Below the pieces are notes generated by a model. The model was given only the letters and a program-made list of their open reading frames with translations. It searched no databases and was not told the DNA's origin. 64,000 nt of DNA from an uncultured Bacteroidales bacterium. Its GTDB lineage: Bacteria > Bacteroidota > Bacteroidia > Bacteroidales > Porphyromonadaceae. A program made the translations under genes and the position numbers. Below, piece by piece: positions 8,911 to 17,188 of this stretch (the stretch's first letter is position 1; every line of letters starts with the position of its first letter). Location of the stretch: contig CAMYPM010000002.1 in NCBI GenBank assembly GCA_947290775.1, forward strand, positions 85,991 to 149,990, given 5' to 3'.

Positions 8911-9912
8911 TTATGGTACAATCACCTTATTAAGGATTTCGTCCACTATTTGATCTGCTGTAATACGCTCTGCTTCTGCCTCGTAGCTCAAGCCGATACG
9001 ATGACGCAGCACATCGTGTGCTACATCTCGCACATCTTCAGGAAGCACAAAATCTCTACCCTCTAACAAGGCGGTAGCACGCGCTGCTAAGATAAGGAAT
9101 ATCGAAGCACGTGGGGAAGCTCCATACCGGATCATGGGCTTGAATGACTCAAGTCCGCACTCTTCCGGACGACGAGTGGCCATTACGAGACTAACTGCAT
9201 AGCGTACTATCTTATCGTCCGCATGGACCTCATTTACTGCACGGCGTGCGCTTCGTATGTCCTCCCGATCTATGATAGGCTTTAGCTGAGGCATTTCACC
9301 ACGCATATTGAGCCTTACCACTTTCTCTTCCTCTTCGGCAGTCGGATAGTCCACTAAGACTTTCATCATAAAACGGTCTAACTGAGCCTCAGGAAGTGGG
9401 TAAGTGCCCTCTTCTTCAATGGGGTTCTGGGTAGCCATTACCATAAATGGCTCTTCCAAAGAATAGGTTGTATCTCCGATTGTCACCTGACGCTCTTGCA
9501 TAGCTTCCAAAAGAGCACTCTGCACCTTTGCCGGTGCGCGGTTGATCTCGTCCGCCAATACGAAGTGGGCAAAGATAGGTCCCTTCTTGACCACAAACGT
9601 CTCTTTGGCATGGTTATACACTAAGGTTCCGGTCACATCGGCCGGTAATAAGTCAGGGGTAAATTGTATTCGGCTAAAATCGGCATTGATTAAGCTCGCC
9701 ATACTCTTAATAGCCAATGTCTTGGCTAATCCCGGAACGCCTTCCACCAACAAATGTCCATCTGTCAGAAGGGCAATAATCATACTACGCACTAAGTGCT
9801 TCTGCCCTATTATTACGTGAGAGAGTCCCTCCTCCAAAGAAGCCACGGTATGTGTAGCGGCTGCTCGGGTTCCTGTTATCGGACTATTATCTTTGTTTGC
9901 TCCTTGTAGCAT
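8911..9912 (-). CDS. moxR: MoxR-family AAA+ ATPase
   Basis: A 333-aa AAA+ ATPase of the MoxR family and first gene of the bat operon. Walker A is GVPGLAKT (about 59-66), Walker B and the following helix read FVLADEINRAP (about 116-126), and the conserved MATQNPIEEEGTYPLPEAQLDRF stretch contains sensor 1 and the arginine finger region. The C-terminal lid domain contains RYGASPRAS. MoxR ATPases act as chaperones for vWA partner proteins, which are encoded right downstream. A TATTTTTG box (9936-9943, minus strand) lies about 25 bases upstream of the ATG and is a plausible operon promoter element, although no clear -33 element accompanies it. Confidence 0.94.
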   Translation of the reverse strand: MLQGANKDNSPITGTRAAATHTVASLEEGLSHVIIGQKHLVRSMIIALLTDGHLLVEGVPGLAKTLAIKSMASLINADFSRIQFTPDLLPADVTGTLVYNHAKETFVVKKGPIFAHFVLADEINRAPAKVQSALLEAMQERQVTIGDTTYSLEEPFMVMATQNPIEEEGTYPLPEAQLDRFMMKVLVDYPTAEEEEKVVRLNMRGEMPQLKPIIDREDIRSARRAVNEVHADDKIVRYAVSLVMATRRPEECGLESFKPMIRYGASPRASIFLILAARATALLEGRDFVLPEDVRDVAHDVLRHRIGLSYEAEAERITADQIVDEILNKVIVP

Positions 9913-10418
9913 ATATCTTCTTTCTAATAACTACGCAAAAATACGAACTTCCATCGTACTATACTATTTGTCGCCATTATTTCCTTTCCAAACTCCATTT
10001 TTGCTCACAAAGATGAGCTTCTATTCACTGCAAAGATAGAGCGAAACCACACAAAACGTATTTCTACCTCTGCTTACTTACCGGCCCAAAGTTTTCTCTT
10101 CGGTTATTACAAACAATCTTTTCAGTTGGAAGATACACCGGGCAAAGGGATTTAACGTTTATTATTTCACAGGAAATAAAAAAATGCAATACTATTTGTT
10201 GCATAGTGATACTTTTTCAAAAAAAGTTTTATACCTTTACCTCCGTAGAGATTTGAAAGCTATAATTACCCATTACAAGCAATTACTAAAGAGGGCAATA
10301 ATATATTATAATCGAATAGTCAAGCTGTAATGCAACTAAACGATACTTAAGAATAAAATATTACCATTGGATCTATAATTCAAAAAGTAAAAATAACAAT
10401 TTAAAACGGTGCACTTTT
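9913..10418. other. Intergenic region between divergent moxR and the secreted-protein gene
   Basis: This 506-base noncoding stretch separates two divergent genes. Two minus-strand TAnnTTTG-like boxes face moxR (TATTTTTG at 9936-9943; TATCTTTG at 10031-10038). On the plus strand a TACCTTTA (10232-10239) could serve the gene at 10419, leaving an AT-rich leader of about 175 bases. No RNA gene was recognised. Confidence 0.5.
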
Positions 10419-12137
10419 ATGAAAAAAACAAAGAGAACACTTGAAGTAGCGGTTATTTCATTATTTACTTTCTTCTTTCTCTTCTCTATAGCCGGTGCAA
10501 CTCCAAATAAGGGAGCGACTGTAGTTAAGACCCCGCAAAGCAATAGTTTGAAAGAGAAAAACGATGGACAAACTCAGATCTCTTTTGTTATACCGGGGCA
10601 AGAGTGGACCATCATGTATAATATGAACCGCCCGGGGGGTCCTTCGGGACAAGACAATCCGCCTCAATTCAATAAGAAGAAAATAGGGGCTTCCGTTACC
10701 ATAGGTCACACCACTTACTACCCGGTAGTCAGTGATGGCTATAACTCTAGGCAACCCAATCATCCGGACAACAATCGAATCGTCTACTATCTTCGCGAAG
10801 AGGGTGATCAGGTGTACATTCGGTATTCAGAGACTGAAGAGGAACAGTTGCTCTTCGACTACAATCTTGAAGAAGGAGACTATTTTTTCCTTAAGAAATT
10901 CACCGAAAAAAGGGAGCGAATACCGGTCAGGCTGGTCAAGAAAGACATTGTGCAGATGGCAGGTGCCATGCGACGAGTATACTACTTTGAGTATTTATAT
11001 GCCGAGAAGCATCGCGACCTAAATACATTGAATTATACCGACGACTTTTGCTGGATTGAAGGCTTAGGCACACCTTGGGATTTTGTCTCTTACGATGCGC
11101 GTAAAATAACAGGTTCATACCCCCCTAAGTGCATTTACTTCACTAAAGCTCAAGGGGTCAAGTATGGGATATTTGGACACCCATCTGACAGTGAGTCAGC
11201 CCATAAAGAGGGAGCTGCTCTACCCACATACGAATACCCGAAGAATACCCCTACAACAGGAGCATCTCTCTCAGGAAACTCAGACGATACATTCCTTTCC
11301 ATCGCTGTGCCCAAACACAAATGGAGTATAAAATTGCCGGAAGGGAGCGCACTTAACGTGACCGACCAAGATCAGTATTATACGATGAAATTTGAAGAAC
11401 CGGTAGTACACGACAAAGAGATATACTATGTATTGGAAAGCTCCATCGGGAGAATAAATAAAAAAGGGGCATCGCGAACGGTTTACTTTGACGTACGAGA
11501 TACAGAAGGCAAGGTGCTGGTGTACAACTTTCCTATCCCCATCATTGATTACAATAAATGGGTGATCGGTAAGTATTATCCGCTCCACTCAGAAAAGGCG
11601 ATTCGTACGAAAGGACAAGAGGGAGATATCATCTATTCGACACTAAAGAAAATAACCACCGAGCAAATTGCCGGTGCTGACCGCAAGTGCTACTATTTCG
11701 AGGATATTGATGCCTCAAAAACAGCCTCTCAGGCCGATGCCCTTCGCTATTACAAGTGGGTAGAAGGAATCGGCACAGAGTCCGGCTCTATAATATTTGT
11801 CCGTAAAAATGCCGAGGGTATGCCGGCAGCGCAAAACGTTTGCTTCACCGAGAGCAATGACCTAAGCTATCCGGTATTTGGAGGAGAATGCGGACATGCT
11901 GATCAGGCTGAGTGGATCAATACTCCGGCAGACCTCTGTAAAGTAATCTTACACAATGATGTTTTGCAAATTGTAGCAGGCGATAATCTACCCCACTCAC
12001 TAAAGGTATTTACGCTCACAGGAGAGCTTCTTATGAATGTTTCCTCTTTCACTAACTCATACACAGCCTATTTACCCTATGCACATACTTTGTTAATCGT
12101 CATTGACAAGGCCGGACGAAAGGTAGTGGCTCAGTAA
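10419..12137 (+). CDS. Secreted protein with a duplicated domain and T9SS-like C-terminal domain
   Basis: A 572-aa protein with a signal peptide (about 1-27, ending IAGA). I do not recognise the family. The body holds two copies of one domain, about residues 50-245 and 285-505. Matching landmarks are ISFVIPGQEWTI / LSIAVPKHKWSI, RVYYFEYLYA / KCYYFEDIDA, FCWIEGLGT / YKWVEGIGT and KCIYFTKAQG / NVCFTESN. The last 70 residues (LKVFTLTGELLMNVSS ... LLIVIDKAGRKVVAQ) look like a type A sorting domain of the type IX secretion system, suggesting export to the cell surface. A single-gene unit: moxR diverges upstream and a hairpin lies downstream. Surface function is inferred; the substrate is unknown. 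Confidence 0.72.
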   Translation: MKKTKRTLEVAVISLFTFFFLFSIAGATPNKGATVVKTPQSNSLKEKNDGQTQISFVIPGQEWTIMYNMNRPGGPSGQDNPPQFNKKKIGASVTIGHTTYYPVVSDGYNSRQPNHPDNNRIVYYLREEGDQVYIRYSETEEEQLLFDYNLEEGDYFFLKKFTEKRERIPVRLVKKDIVQMAGAMRRVYYFEYLYAEKHRDLNTLNYTDDFCWIEGLGTPWDFVSYDARKITGSYPPKCIYFTKAQGVKYGIFGHPSDSESAHKEGAALPTYEYPKNTPTTGASLSGNSDDTFLSIAVPKHKWSIKLPEGSALNVTDQDQYYTMKFEEPVVHDKEIYYVLESSIGRINKKGASRTVYFDVRDTEGKVLVYNFPIPIIDYNKWVIGKYYPLHSEKAIRTKGQEGDIIYSTLKKITTEQIAGADRKCYYFEDIDASKTASQADALRYYKWVEGIGTESGSIIFVRKNAEGMPAAQNVCFTESNDLSYPVFGGECGHADQAEWINTPADLCKVILHNDVLQIVAGDNLPHSLKVFTLTGELLMNVSSFTNSYTAYLPYAHTLLIVIDKAGRKVVAQ

Positions 12138-12202
12138 CGGCTGCGCTCTAAGCATCAAGTATTTTTATTCATTGTGGAAGACAATGCGCTTCCACCTCAT
12201 CA

Positions 12203-12242
12203 AAGCCCCGGGCAAATGGATTTTTCCCATCACTCGGGGCTT
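12203..12242 (+). terminator. Hairpin after the secreted-protein gene
   Basis: AAGCCCCG (12203-12210) pairs perfectly with CGGGGCTT (12235-12242) around a 24-base loop. It is about 65 bases past the stop. The tail lacks a strong T-run, so termination efficiency is uncertain. Confidence 0.5.
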
Positions 12243-12311
12243 ATAGCACACTACACTTTTTTCCGCACTACAACTTTCTTTAGCACATTAGGATATATAC
12301 CTATAAATGAC

Positions 12312-12319
12312 TATTTTTG
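12312..12319 (+). promoter_or_regulatory. Candidate -7 box for the rubrerythrin gene
   Basis: TATTTTTG fits TAnnTTTG exactly and lies about 200 bases upstream of the rubrerythrin ATG. No good -33 TTTG is seen at the usual distance, so this is weak. The remainder of 12243-12520 is AT-rich with nothing else recognised. Confidence 0.3.
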
Positions 12320-12520
12320 TATAGGAGAGAATAAATTAGGATAGTCCTAATGACCATTACAGTAAGAAAGGGTCTTAGGCAAGACATCTGAATAGTTAAA
12401 AGATTATTCAGAGAGCTATTTTCTCTGTATAACAGAGGAATAGGAGCAAAAGTCCCAATTACAAATTGGGAAAGTAAGAAGAGAAATAAGAAATTTCGTT
12501 TAGGAAAAGGAAACATTGTT

Positions 12521-13177
12521 ATGAAGAAGAAAAAGTTTATTTGCCCCGTATGCGGTTATATTCATGAAGGAAATGAGGCGCCTGCCGAGTGTCCCGTTTG
12601 TCATGTCAAGGCTGAGAAGTTCAAGGAGTTTAAACCCTCTGCACTGAAGGGCACGAAGACGGAAGCCAACTTGATGGCTGCGTTTGCCGGAGAGAGCCAG
12701 GCACATGCAAAGTACCAGTATTATGCATCTAAAGCCCGTAAAGATGGGTACGAACAAATAGGCGATATTTTCATGGAAACGGCACGCAACGAGAAAGAGC
12801 ATGCTAAAATATGGTTTAAACTCCTCCATGAGGGCGATATACCCGACACCATGCAGAACTTAGCTGATGCAGCCGCCGGGGAAAACTATGAATGGACAGA
12901 CATGTACGACAAAATGGCTCAGGAAGCAATGGAAGAAGGCTTCCCCGAGATTGCCATCAAGTTCCGTACAGTAGCTGCTATTGAGAAGAAGCACGAAGAG
13001 CGTTATCGCAAGCTTCTGAAGAACATTGAGGACAAGGTCGTATTTGCCAAAGATGGCTCTGCCATTTGGCAGTGCATCAATTGCGGTCATATTGTAATAG
13101 GAAAAGAGGCTCCGGAGGTTTGCCCTGTATGCAACCACCCGCGCAGCTTCTTCCAGATCTATCCAGAGAATTATTAA
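12521..13177 (+). CDS. rbr: Rubrerythrin with rubredoxin-like modules at both ends
   Basis: A 218-aa peroxide-scavenging protein. Rubrerythrins reduce hydrogen peroxide at a diiron site with electrons passed by a rubredoxin Fe(Cys)4 centre, and protect anaerobes in air. Here there are two such Cys4 modules: N-terminal [10 protein letters not shown]...CPVCHVK (about 8-28) and C-terminal CINCGHI...CPVCNHP (about 187-207). Between them is a ferritin-like four-helix domain (about 45-180) with the expected ligands in [28 protein letters not shown] and [14 protein letters not shown]. Classical rubrerythrin is near 190 aa with only the C-terminal rubredoxin, so the N-terminal module is additional. 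A purine-rich AGGAAAAGGAAA precedes the ATG, and a strong terminator follows. Confidence 0.94.
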   Translation: MKKKKFICPVCGYIHEGNEAPAECPVCHVKAEKFKEFKPSALKGTKTEANLMAAFAGESQAHAKYQYYASKARKDGYEQIGDIFMETARNEKEHAKIWFKLLHEGDIPDTMQNLADAAAGENYEWTDMYDKMAQEAMEEGFPEIAIKFRTVAAIEKKHEERYRKLLKNIEDKVVFAKDGSAIWQCINCGHIVIGKEAPEVCPVCNHPRSFFQIYPENY

Positions 13178-13257
13178 TGTAGCGGCACCCCTTCTCTTCT
13201 TCCATGGGCGTTTTGTTCGCTCAAAGAAAGGGAAAGGAGAAATGCCACTTTATAAAG

Positions 13258-13290
13258 AAGCCCTGCCACTTTTGGCGGGGCTTTTTGTTT
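13258..13290 (+). terminator. Intrinsic terminator of the rubrerythrin gene
   Basis: AAGCCCTGCC (13258-13267) pairs with GGCGGGGCTT (13274-13283) around a 6-base loop, followed by TTTTGTTT. A textbook rho-independent terminator on the plus strand. Confidence 0.9.
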
Positions 13291-13321
13291 ACTACCTAAA
13301 GGTTCCTCGCAAGTACTTGAT

Positions 13322-13405
13322 AATAGATCTGTACTTAAGGGACAAAACATCTGTACCTTTCAAATGAAACATCTGTACTTTTCAAACGAGAGATCAGAAC
13401 CTATT
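13322..13405. repeat. Cluster B of the dispersed 22-nt ATCTGTACTTTT motif
   Basis: About four units in series: GATCTGTACTTAAG, AAACATCTGTACCTTTCAAA, AAACATCTGTACTTTTCAAA and a degenerate GAGATCAGAACC. The two central copies are nearly identical. The cluster lies in the 3' intergenic region between rubrerythrin and the PPTase gene. Nothing else is seen in 13291-13500. Confidence 0.75.
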
Positions 13406-13500
13406 ATTCCAATCCTCTATCTTTTTTTAACAGATCCGGGATATAAAAAAAATAAGGCTTGCACCCTATTCTCCCATCTTTCTGCTTATTTCCGCTTCTG

Positions 13501-14073
13501 CTATTCGGTAAGCGCTGCAGTACAGACTGAAGCTAAGAGATAGGCACGTGAGCGGTAGAAGTTGACGGGAAAAGATCGGAGCGTAGGATAATATAGAATA
13601 TATCCATTGTCGAGCAGGAAATCGCTTGCGAATCCAGCTGATGCTTGAGGAATGGCCTTGAAAGCGGCTTCTTTGGCGCACCACACTTTCAAGGCATATT
13701 CCATTGCCTCATGTCTGCCCGCAAGTGAATGAAAATGTGCGAGCTCCTTATGATGCATAAATCGAGGGGCTGAAGTGAGGAGCTTTTCCCGAGGCTCTTC
13801 AATGTCGATTCCTACGAAGAGAGCAGCGGGGGCAATTAGGACGGCTACATAGTGTTCACTATGTGCGATAGAGAGCGAGCAGGCGTAATTAGAGAGGAAA
13901 GGCTTTCCACTATTGAGATGAGCTAATTCAATGTGATTATTAAGAAGCAATTCAAGGAGCCGACAAGCCGCTGCCGTGCTTCTTTGGCGAGTGGATAGAG
14001 CCTCATCCTTGGGAGTAAGCCTATCAATATGTGCGACGGTAGGGGTATAAGGGTATGGAAGCATACCACCCAT
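13501..14073 (-). CDS. 4'-phosphopantetheinyl transferase superfamily protein
   Basis: A 190-aa enzyme of the PPTase superfamily. It would move the phosphopantetheine arm of CoA onto a serine of acyl carrier or similar proteins. The two family motifs are clear: VGIDIE (Mg-binding Asp and Glu, about 93-98) and WCAKEAAFKA (about 131-140). Two ATGs lie close together (14073 and 14064); the first directly abuts the gldE stop. The gene overlaps nothing downstream. Size is on the short side, compatible with an AcpS/Sfp-type single-domain or trimmed enzyme. The carrier protein it serves is not encoded here. Confidence 0.85.
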   Translation of the reverse strand: MGGMLPYPYTPTVAHIDRLTPKDEALSTRQRSTAAACRLLELLLNNHIELAHLNSGKPFLSNYACSLSIAHSEHYVAVLIAPAALFVGIDIEEPREKLLTSAPRFMHHKELAHFHSLAGRHEAMEYALKVWCAKEAAFKAIPQASAGFASDFLLDNGYILYYPTLRSFPVNFYRSRAYLLASVCTAALTE

Positions 14074-15441
14074 TTACTTTGCGTCGGCAATACCCAAAGA
14101 CGCAGGAAGAGTTATCTTGAGCTGTAGGATACGACGCTTATCTACAGCAGTGACCTCGAAAGTGAAGTCCTTGTAGGTGACCACGTCTCCCCTATGGGGT
14201 AACTCCTGCTTAATTTCAAGAAATAAGCCGCTTAAGGTATCTACTTCTTGTGTTATTTCAGCAAATATGGAGGGGTCAATATCCAACAAGCGACAGAAAT
14301 CATTGGTCGGAGTTTTGGCATCGAAAAGGTAAACACCATCGGCAAGTCGTGTGTAAGGAAGCTCCTCTTCATCATATTCATCGGTAATATCTCCCACAAT
14401 TTCTTCCAAAATATCCTCCATAGTGACTAAGCCGGATGTGCCGCCATACTCGTCTACTACAATAGCAATGTGAATACGTTTAGCCCTAAGTTCTTCCAGT
14501 AGATCGTCTATTTTTTTGTTTTCCGGTACAAAAAAGGCAGGACGTATAAGTTTTTGCCACTCAAAATCATCCGATTCATTGATGTAGGGAATACAGTCTT
14601 TTATATAGAGGATGCCGCGGATGTTATCTTGCGTACCTTCATAAACCGGTATACGCGAATAGCCACACTCGACAATAAAGTCAAGCACGGCCTTAAATGA
14701 CCAATTATAGTCAATATTGGCCATATCAATACGAGGCGCCATGATATCTTCGACTCTTTTATCGTAGAAGCGCACTATCTCCTCCATGATATCGCTCTGT
14801 TCACTACCACTTTCCACGGTTAACTCCACCGCTTTAGAAAGGTCATCCACAGATATATCATAGCTATCGGAGCCGTTACCCCTCTCTATACGGGTACCCA
14901 GTTTAACAAGACTTTTGGAAAGCGGACTCAGATATTTGACAATAGGTGCCATGATTACACAGGAAAAGCGGCAGAAGGCTAAAGGATTGCGTGTAGCATA
15001 TACTTTCGGGATGATCTCCCCAAAGAGAAGCAGAAGAAGGGTTAAGCCGATAGTTTGTACTACGAAGCTGAGTGTTTGGGATGTGCCAAAATCAAAGAGT
15101 TGGGTTAGCGCATAGTTGCTCAGAAGCACAATAGCAATATTGACCGTATTGTTACAGATCAAAATAGTAGCTAATAGCTCCTCAGAGCGGCCCAATAGGG
15201 ATAAGAGCGTTTGATCTGTTTTTGAGTTGCTATTGCGAATGGTATGAATGTCTTGAGGCGTGAGTGAGAAGAAGGCACTCTCGGAGGAAGACATATAGCC
15301 GGAGATAATAAGCAGTAAGATTACAACTGCTATGGAAATCCCAATCTGCCAAGAAAAGGGATTTATCGTGACCCCGGCGAATAGATTAGCAAAGAAATTG
15401 CCGATTGAAAGTAAAAGTGGAATCGATTCCGGATCCATCAA
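14074..15441 (-). CDS. gldE: GldE-like transporter-associated protein (DUF21/CBS/CorC_HlyC)
   Basis: A 455-aa membrane protein. An N-terminal DUF21 region with about four helices (30-190) is followed by a CBS domain pair (about 225-345; DIMAPRIDMANIDYN ... YSRIPVYEGTQDNIRGILYIKD ... IAIVVDEYGGTSGLVTMEDILEEIVGDI) and a C-terminal CorC_HlyC domain (about 360-445). In Bacteroidota this architecture next to ssb is annotated GldE, which was linked to gliding and supports GldD in T9SS-related functions; the broader family includes magnesium/cobalt efflux proteins. The gene starts 12 bases after ssb and directly abuts the PPTase gene. Confidence 0.85.
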   Translation of the reverse strand: MMDPESIPLLLSIGNFFANLFAGVTINPFSWQIGISIAVVILLLIISGYMSSSESAFFSLTPQDIHTIRNSNSKTDQTLLSLLGRSEELLATILICNNTVNIAIVLLSNYALTQLFDFGTSQTLSFVVQTIGLTLLLLLFGEIIPKVYATRNPLAFCRFSCVIMAPIVKYLSPLSKSLVKLGTRIERGNGSDSYDISVDDLSKAVELTVESGSEQSDIMEEIVRFYDKRVEDIMAPRIDMANIDYNWSFKAVLDFIVECGYSRIPVYEGTQDNIRGILYIKDCIPYINESDDFEWQKLIRPAFFVPENKKIDDLLEELRAKRIHIAIVVDEYGGTSGLVTMEDILEEIVGDITDEYDEEELPYTRLADGVYLFDAKTPTNDFCRLLDIDPSIFAEITQEVDTLSGLFLEIKQELPHRGDVVTYKDFTFEVTAVDKRRILQLKITLPASLGIADAK

Positions 15442-15453
15442 TAGTTAAGTATA

Positions 15454-15822
15454 TTATTTAGCTTCAGCATCCTCCCCATTTGACTGAGGCTGCTTATTAG
15501 CGTCTAAATAGGTAATTCGATCAGCAATAACCTCGGTAATGGTACGCTTAAGATTATTCTTATCGGTGAATTGACGGGTGGAGAGCCTCCCTTCAATAAA
15601 GAGCCGTGCACCTTTTCGGGCCTGTTCGCCTGCGGTAACGGCTGCTTCTCCAAAAACTACGATGCGGTGCCAATCGGTTTGCTCTGAAGTGCTCTTTTGT
15701 CGCGTAGCGGGACGATGGGTAGCCAGCATAAAGGTCGTATAGGCTTGATTGTCGTTGTAGTACCTTATTTCGGCATCTTTTCCTACATACCCCATCAGTA
15801 TGACTTTGTTTATGGAAGACAT
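15454..15822 (-). CDS. ssb: Single-stranded DNA-binding protein
   Basis: A 122-aa SSB with the usual OB-fold opening (SINKVILMGYVGKDAEIRYYNDNQAYTTFMLAT) and the DWHRIVVFGEAA and ARKGARLFIEGRL motifs. SSB coats single-stranded DNA in replication, repair and recombination. It is short: bacterial SSBs usually have a glycine-rich linker and an acidic DDDIPF tip that recruits repair enzymes, whereas this one ends NGEDAEAK with no such tip. A second, full-length SSB elsewhere in the genome would be expected if this is the accessory copy. The gene lies 12 bases before gldE, a pairing known from other Bacteroidota. Confidence 0.93.
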   Translation of the reverse strand: MSSINKVILMGYVGKDAEIRYYNDNQAYTTFMLATHRPATRQKSTSEQTDWHRIVVFGEAAVTAGEQARKGARLFIEGRLSTRQFTDKNNLKRTITEVIADRITYLDANKQPQSNGEDAEAK

Positions 15823-15883
15823 GTTATATACACTCCATTCTCTATCTTTATCGACAAAGTTAGCATATTCCCATGAATGCGTT

Positions 15884-16534
15884 TTACTTAATGCGAATCA
15901 GGGTTAAACCATCTCGTATGGGAAGTAGAAAAGATGTAACACGCGAATCGGATGCAACTAAACGGTTAAAATCGTCAATTCCTTTTGTTTGCGCATCTTG
16001 AGGCATGGGATCTTGGATTACTTTCCCATCCCAAAGGGTATTATCTGCAATAATGACAGCTCCTGAGGGTAGCTTTGGAAGCAATTGATTGTAATAAGTG
16101 ACATATTCACGTTTATTAGCATCAATATATACGAGATCAAAGGTGTGCGCCTCAGTAAGCTTCGGAATAAGTACCGTGGCATCTCCAATATGCAGCTGCA
16201 CACGCTCTTGAAATGGGGACGAGGCTATATTTTGTCGAATAAGCTCCTCTAATTCGTCATTTTTTTCTATGGTGAGGACGAGCGCACCTTCTCTCTGTAG
16301 GCCCGAAGCAATGCAGAGAGAGGAGTAGCCACAATAAGTGCCGATCTCAAGTACACGATGAGGATTGATGACCGCTGTAAGCCAGGCAAGTAATTGTCCT
16401 TCGTAGGGACCCACTAACATACGGGGTTGCATCAGATGTAGGTGGGCTTGGCGACGGATATGAGATAGATAGGGAGGCTCCTGTTCACTCATCCGCTCTG
16501 CATAAGCCATTATTTGCTCTATAGAAGGTGTCAT
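15884..16534 (-). CDS. SAM-dependent O-methyltransferase (family 3)
   Basis: A 216-aa class I methyltransferase of the catechol/caffeoyl-CoA O-methyltransferase type. The SAM-binding glycine motif is VLEIGTYCGYSSL (about 79-91), the acidic end of strand 2 is TIEKNDE, and the metal-ligand regions read VYIDANKREY (about 152-161) and IIADNTLWDGKV (about 179-190). The full length matches the family (about 210-220 aa). The natural substrate is unknown. It is 61 bases upstream of ssb and probably part of the same minus-strand group. The 171 bases upstream show no clear promoter. Confidence 0.9.
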   Translation of the reverse strand: MTPSIEQIMAYAERMSEQEPPYLSHIRRQAHLHLMQPRMLVGPYEGQLLAWLTAVINPHRVLEIGTYCGYSSLCIASGLQREGALVLTIEKNDELEELIRQNIASSPFQERVQLHIGDATVLIPKLTEAHTFDLVYIDANKREYVTYYNQLLPKLPSGAVIIADNTLWDGKVIQDPMPQDAQTKGIDDFNRLVASDSRVTSFLLPIRDGLTLIRIK

Positions 16535-16705
16535 TTTTTGTTCGTAGGCTTACTTAATTGGGTCAATCGCTTAGAATCTCTCTGTTTTTCCCCGCTGCTA
16601 AACACTTACTCTTTACTCTGATAGGCTATGAGCTCTTTGATGAGCGCTGCGTATGAGTTGAGACAGGTATGACGCACGATGATTAGGTAAGCCTTTAAAT
16701 ACTGC

Positions 16706-17143
16706 TTACTTGGCTTGGTTGGCAATAATTTGCTCTAATCCAATAAGAGCTAAACGGTAGCCGTCTAAACCGAATCCCGATACACTGCCTTTACAGAAAG
16801 GAGCGATAAGGGATTGACGACGAAAACTCTCTCGAGCATATATATTGGATATATGCACCTCTATTACAGGTACTACAGTAGCACGAATTGCATCAGCGAT
16901 AGCTACAGAAGTATGGGTATATCCCCCTGCATTCAGCACAATACCATCCGCCTCAGTGCTTTCAATCCGATCAATTATTTCTCCTTCTGAATTGGTGTAG
17001 CAGCACTCAATAGTAAAAGGAAATAGGGCTTGAAGAGACTCTAAATAGGGCACAATAGGAGTAGATCCATAAATATCTGGCTCCCGCTTACCGACATGCT
17101 TTAGATTAGGTCCATTGAGGATCAGTATCTTGTTTATTGGCAT
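16706..17143 (-). CDS. aroQ: Type II 3-dehydroquinate dehydratase
   Basis: A 145-aa enzyme that converts 3-dehydroquinate to 3-dehydroshikimate in the shikimate pathway, acting as a dodecamer of small subunits. Family motifs are present: LILNGPNLKHVGKREPDIYGS near the start, with the catalytic Tyr in DIYG, then LNAGGYTHTSVAIADAI and EVHISNIYARESFR with the catalytic His. The first motif departs slightly from the usual NGPNLNLLG by KHVG. It diverges from xerD with a 45-base gap that contains a palindromic double promoter. Confidence 0.95.
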   Translation of the reverse strand: MPINKILILNGPNLKHVGKREPDIYGSTPIVPYLESLQALFPFTIECCYTNSEGEIIDRIESTEADGIVLNAGGYTHTSVAIADAIRATVVPVIEVHISNIYARESFRRQSLIAPFCKGSVSGFGLDGYRLALIGLEQIIANQAK

Positions 17144-17172
17144 TGATTTCGCTTATCTTTGTCACAAAGATA
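17130..17172. promoter_or_regulatory. Divergent aroQ/xerD promoter with facing -7 boxes
   Basis: A perfect inverted repeat TATCTTTG (17154-17161), spacer TCA, CAAAGATA (17165-17172) places one TAnnTTTG box on each strand. The plus box has a TTG (17130-17132) 21 bases upstream, so it can drive xerD. The minus box points towards aroQ, but its -33 element is not clear. The boxes face each other, so RNA polymerases at the two promoters would exclude one another. Confidence 0.6.
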
Positions 17173-17188
17173 GTGTATTCGTAAGAGA

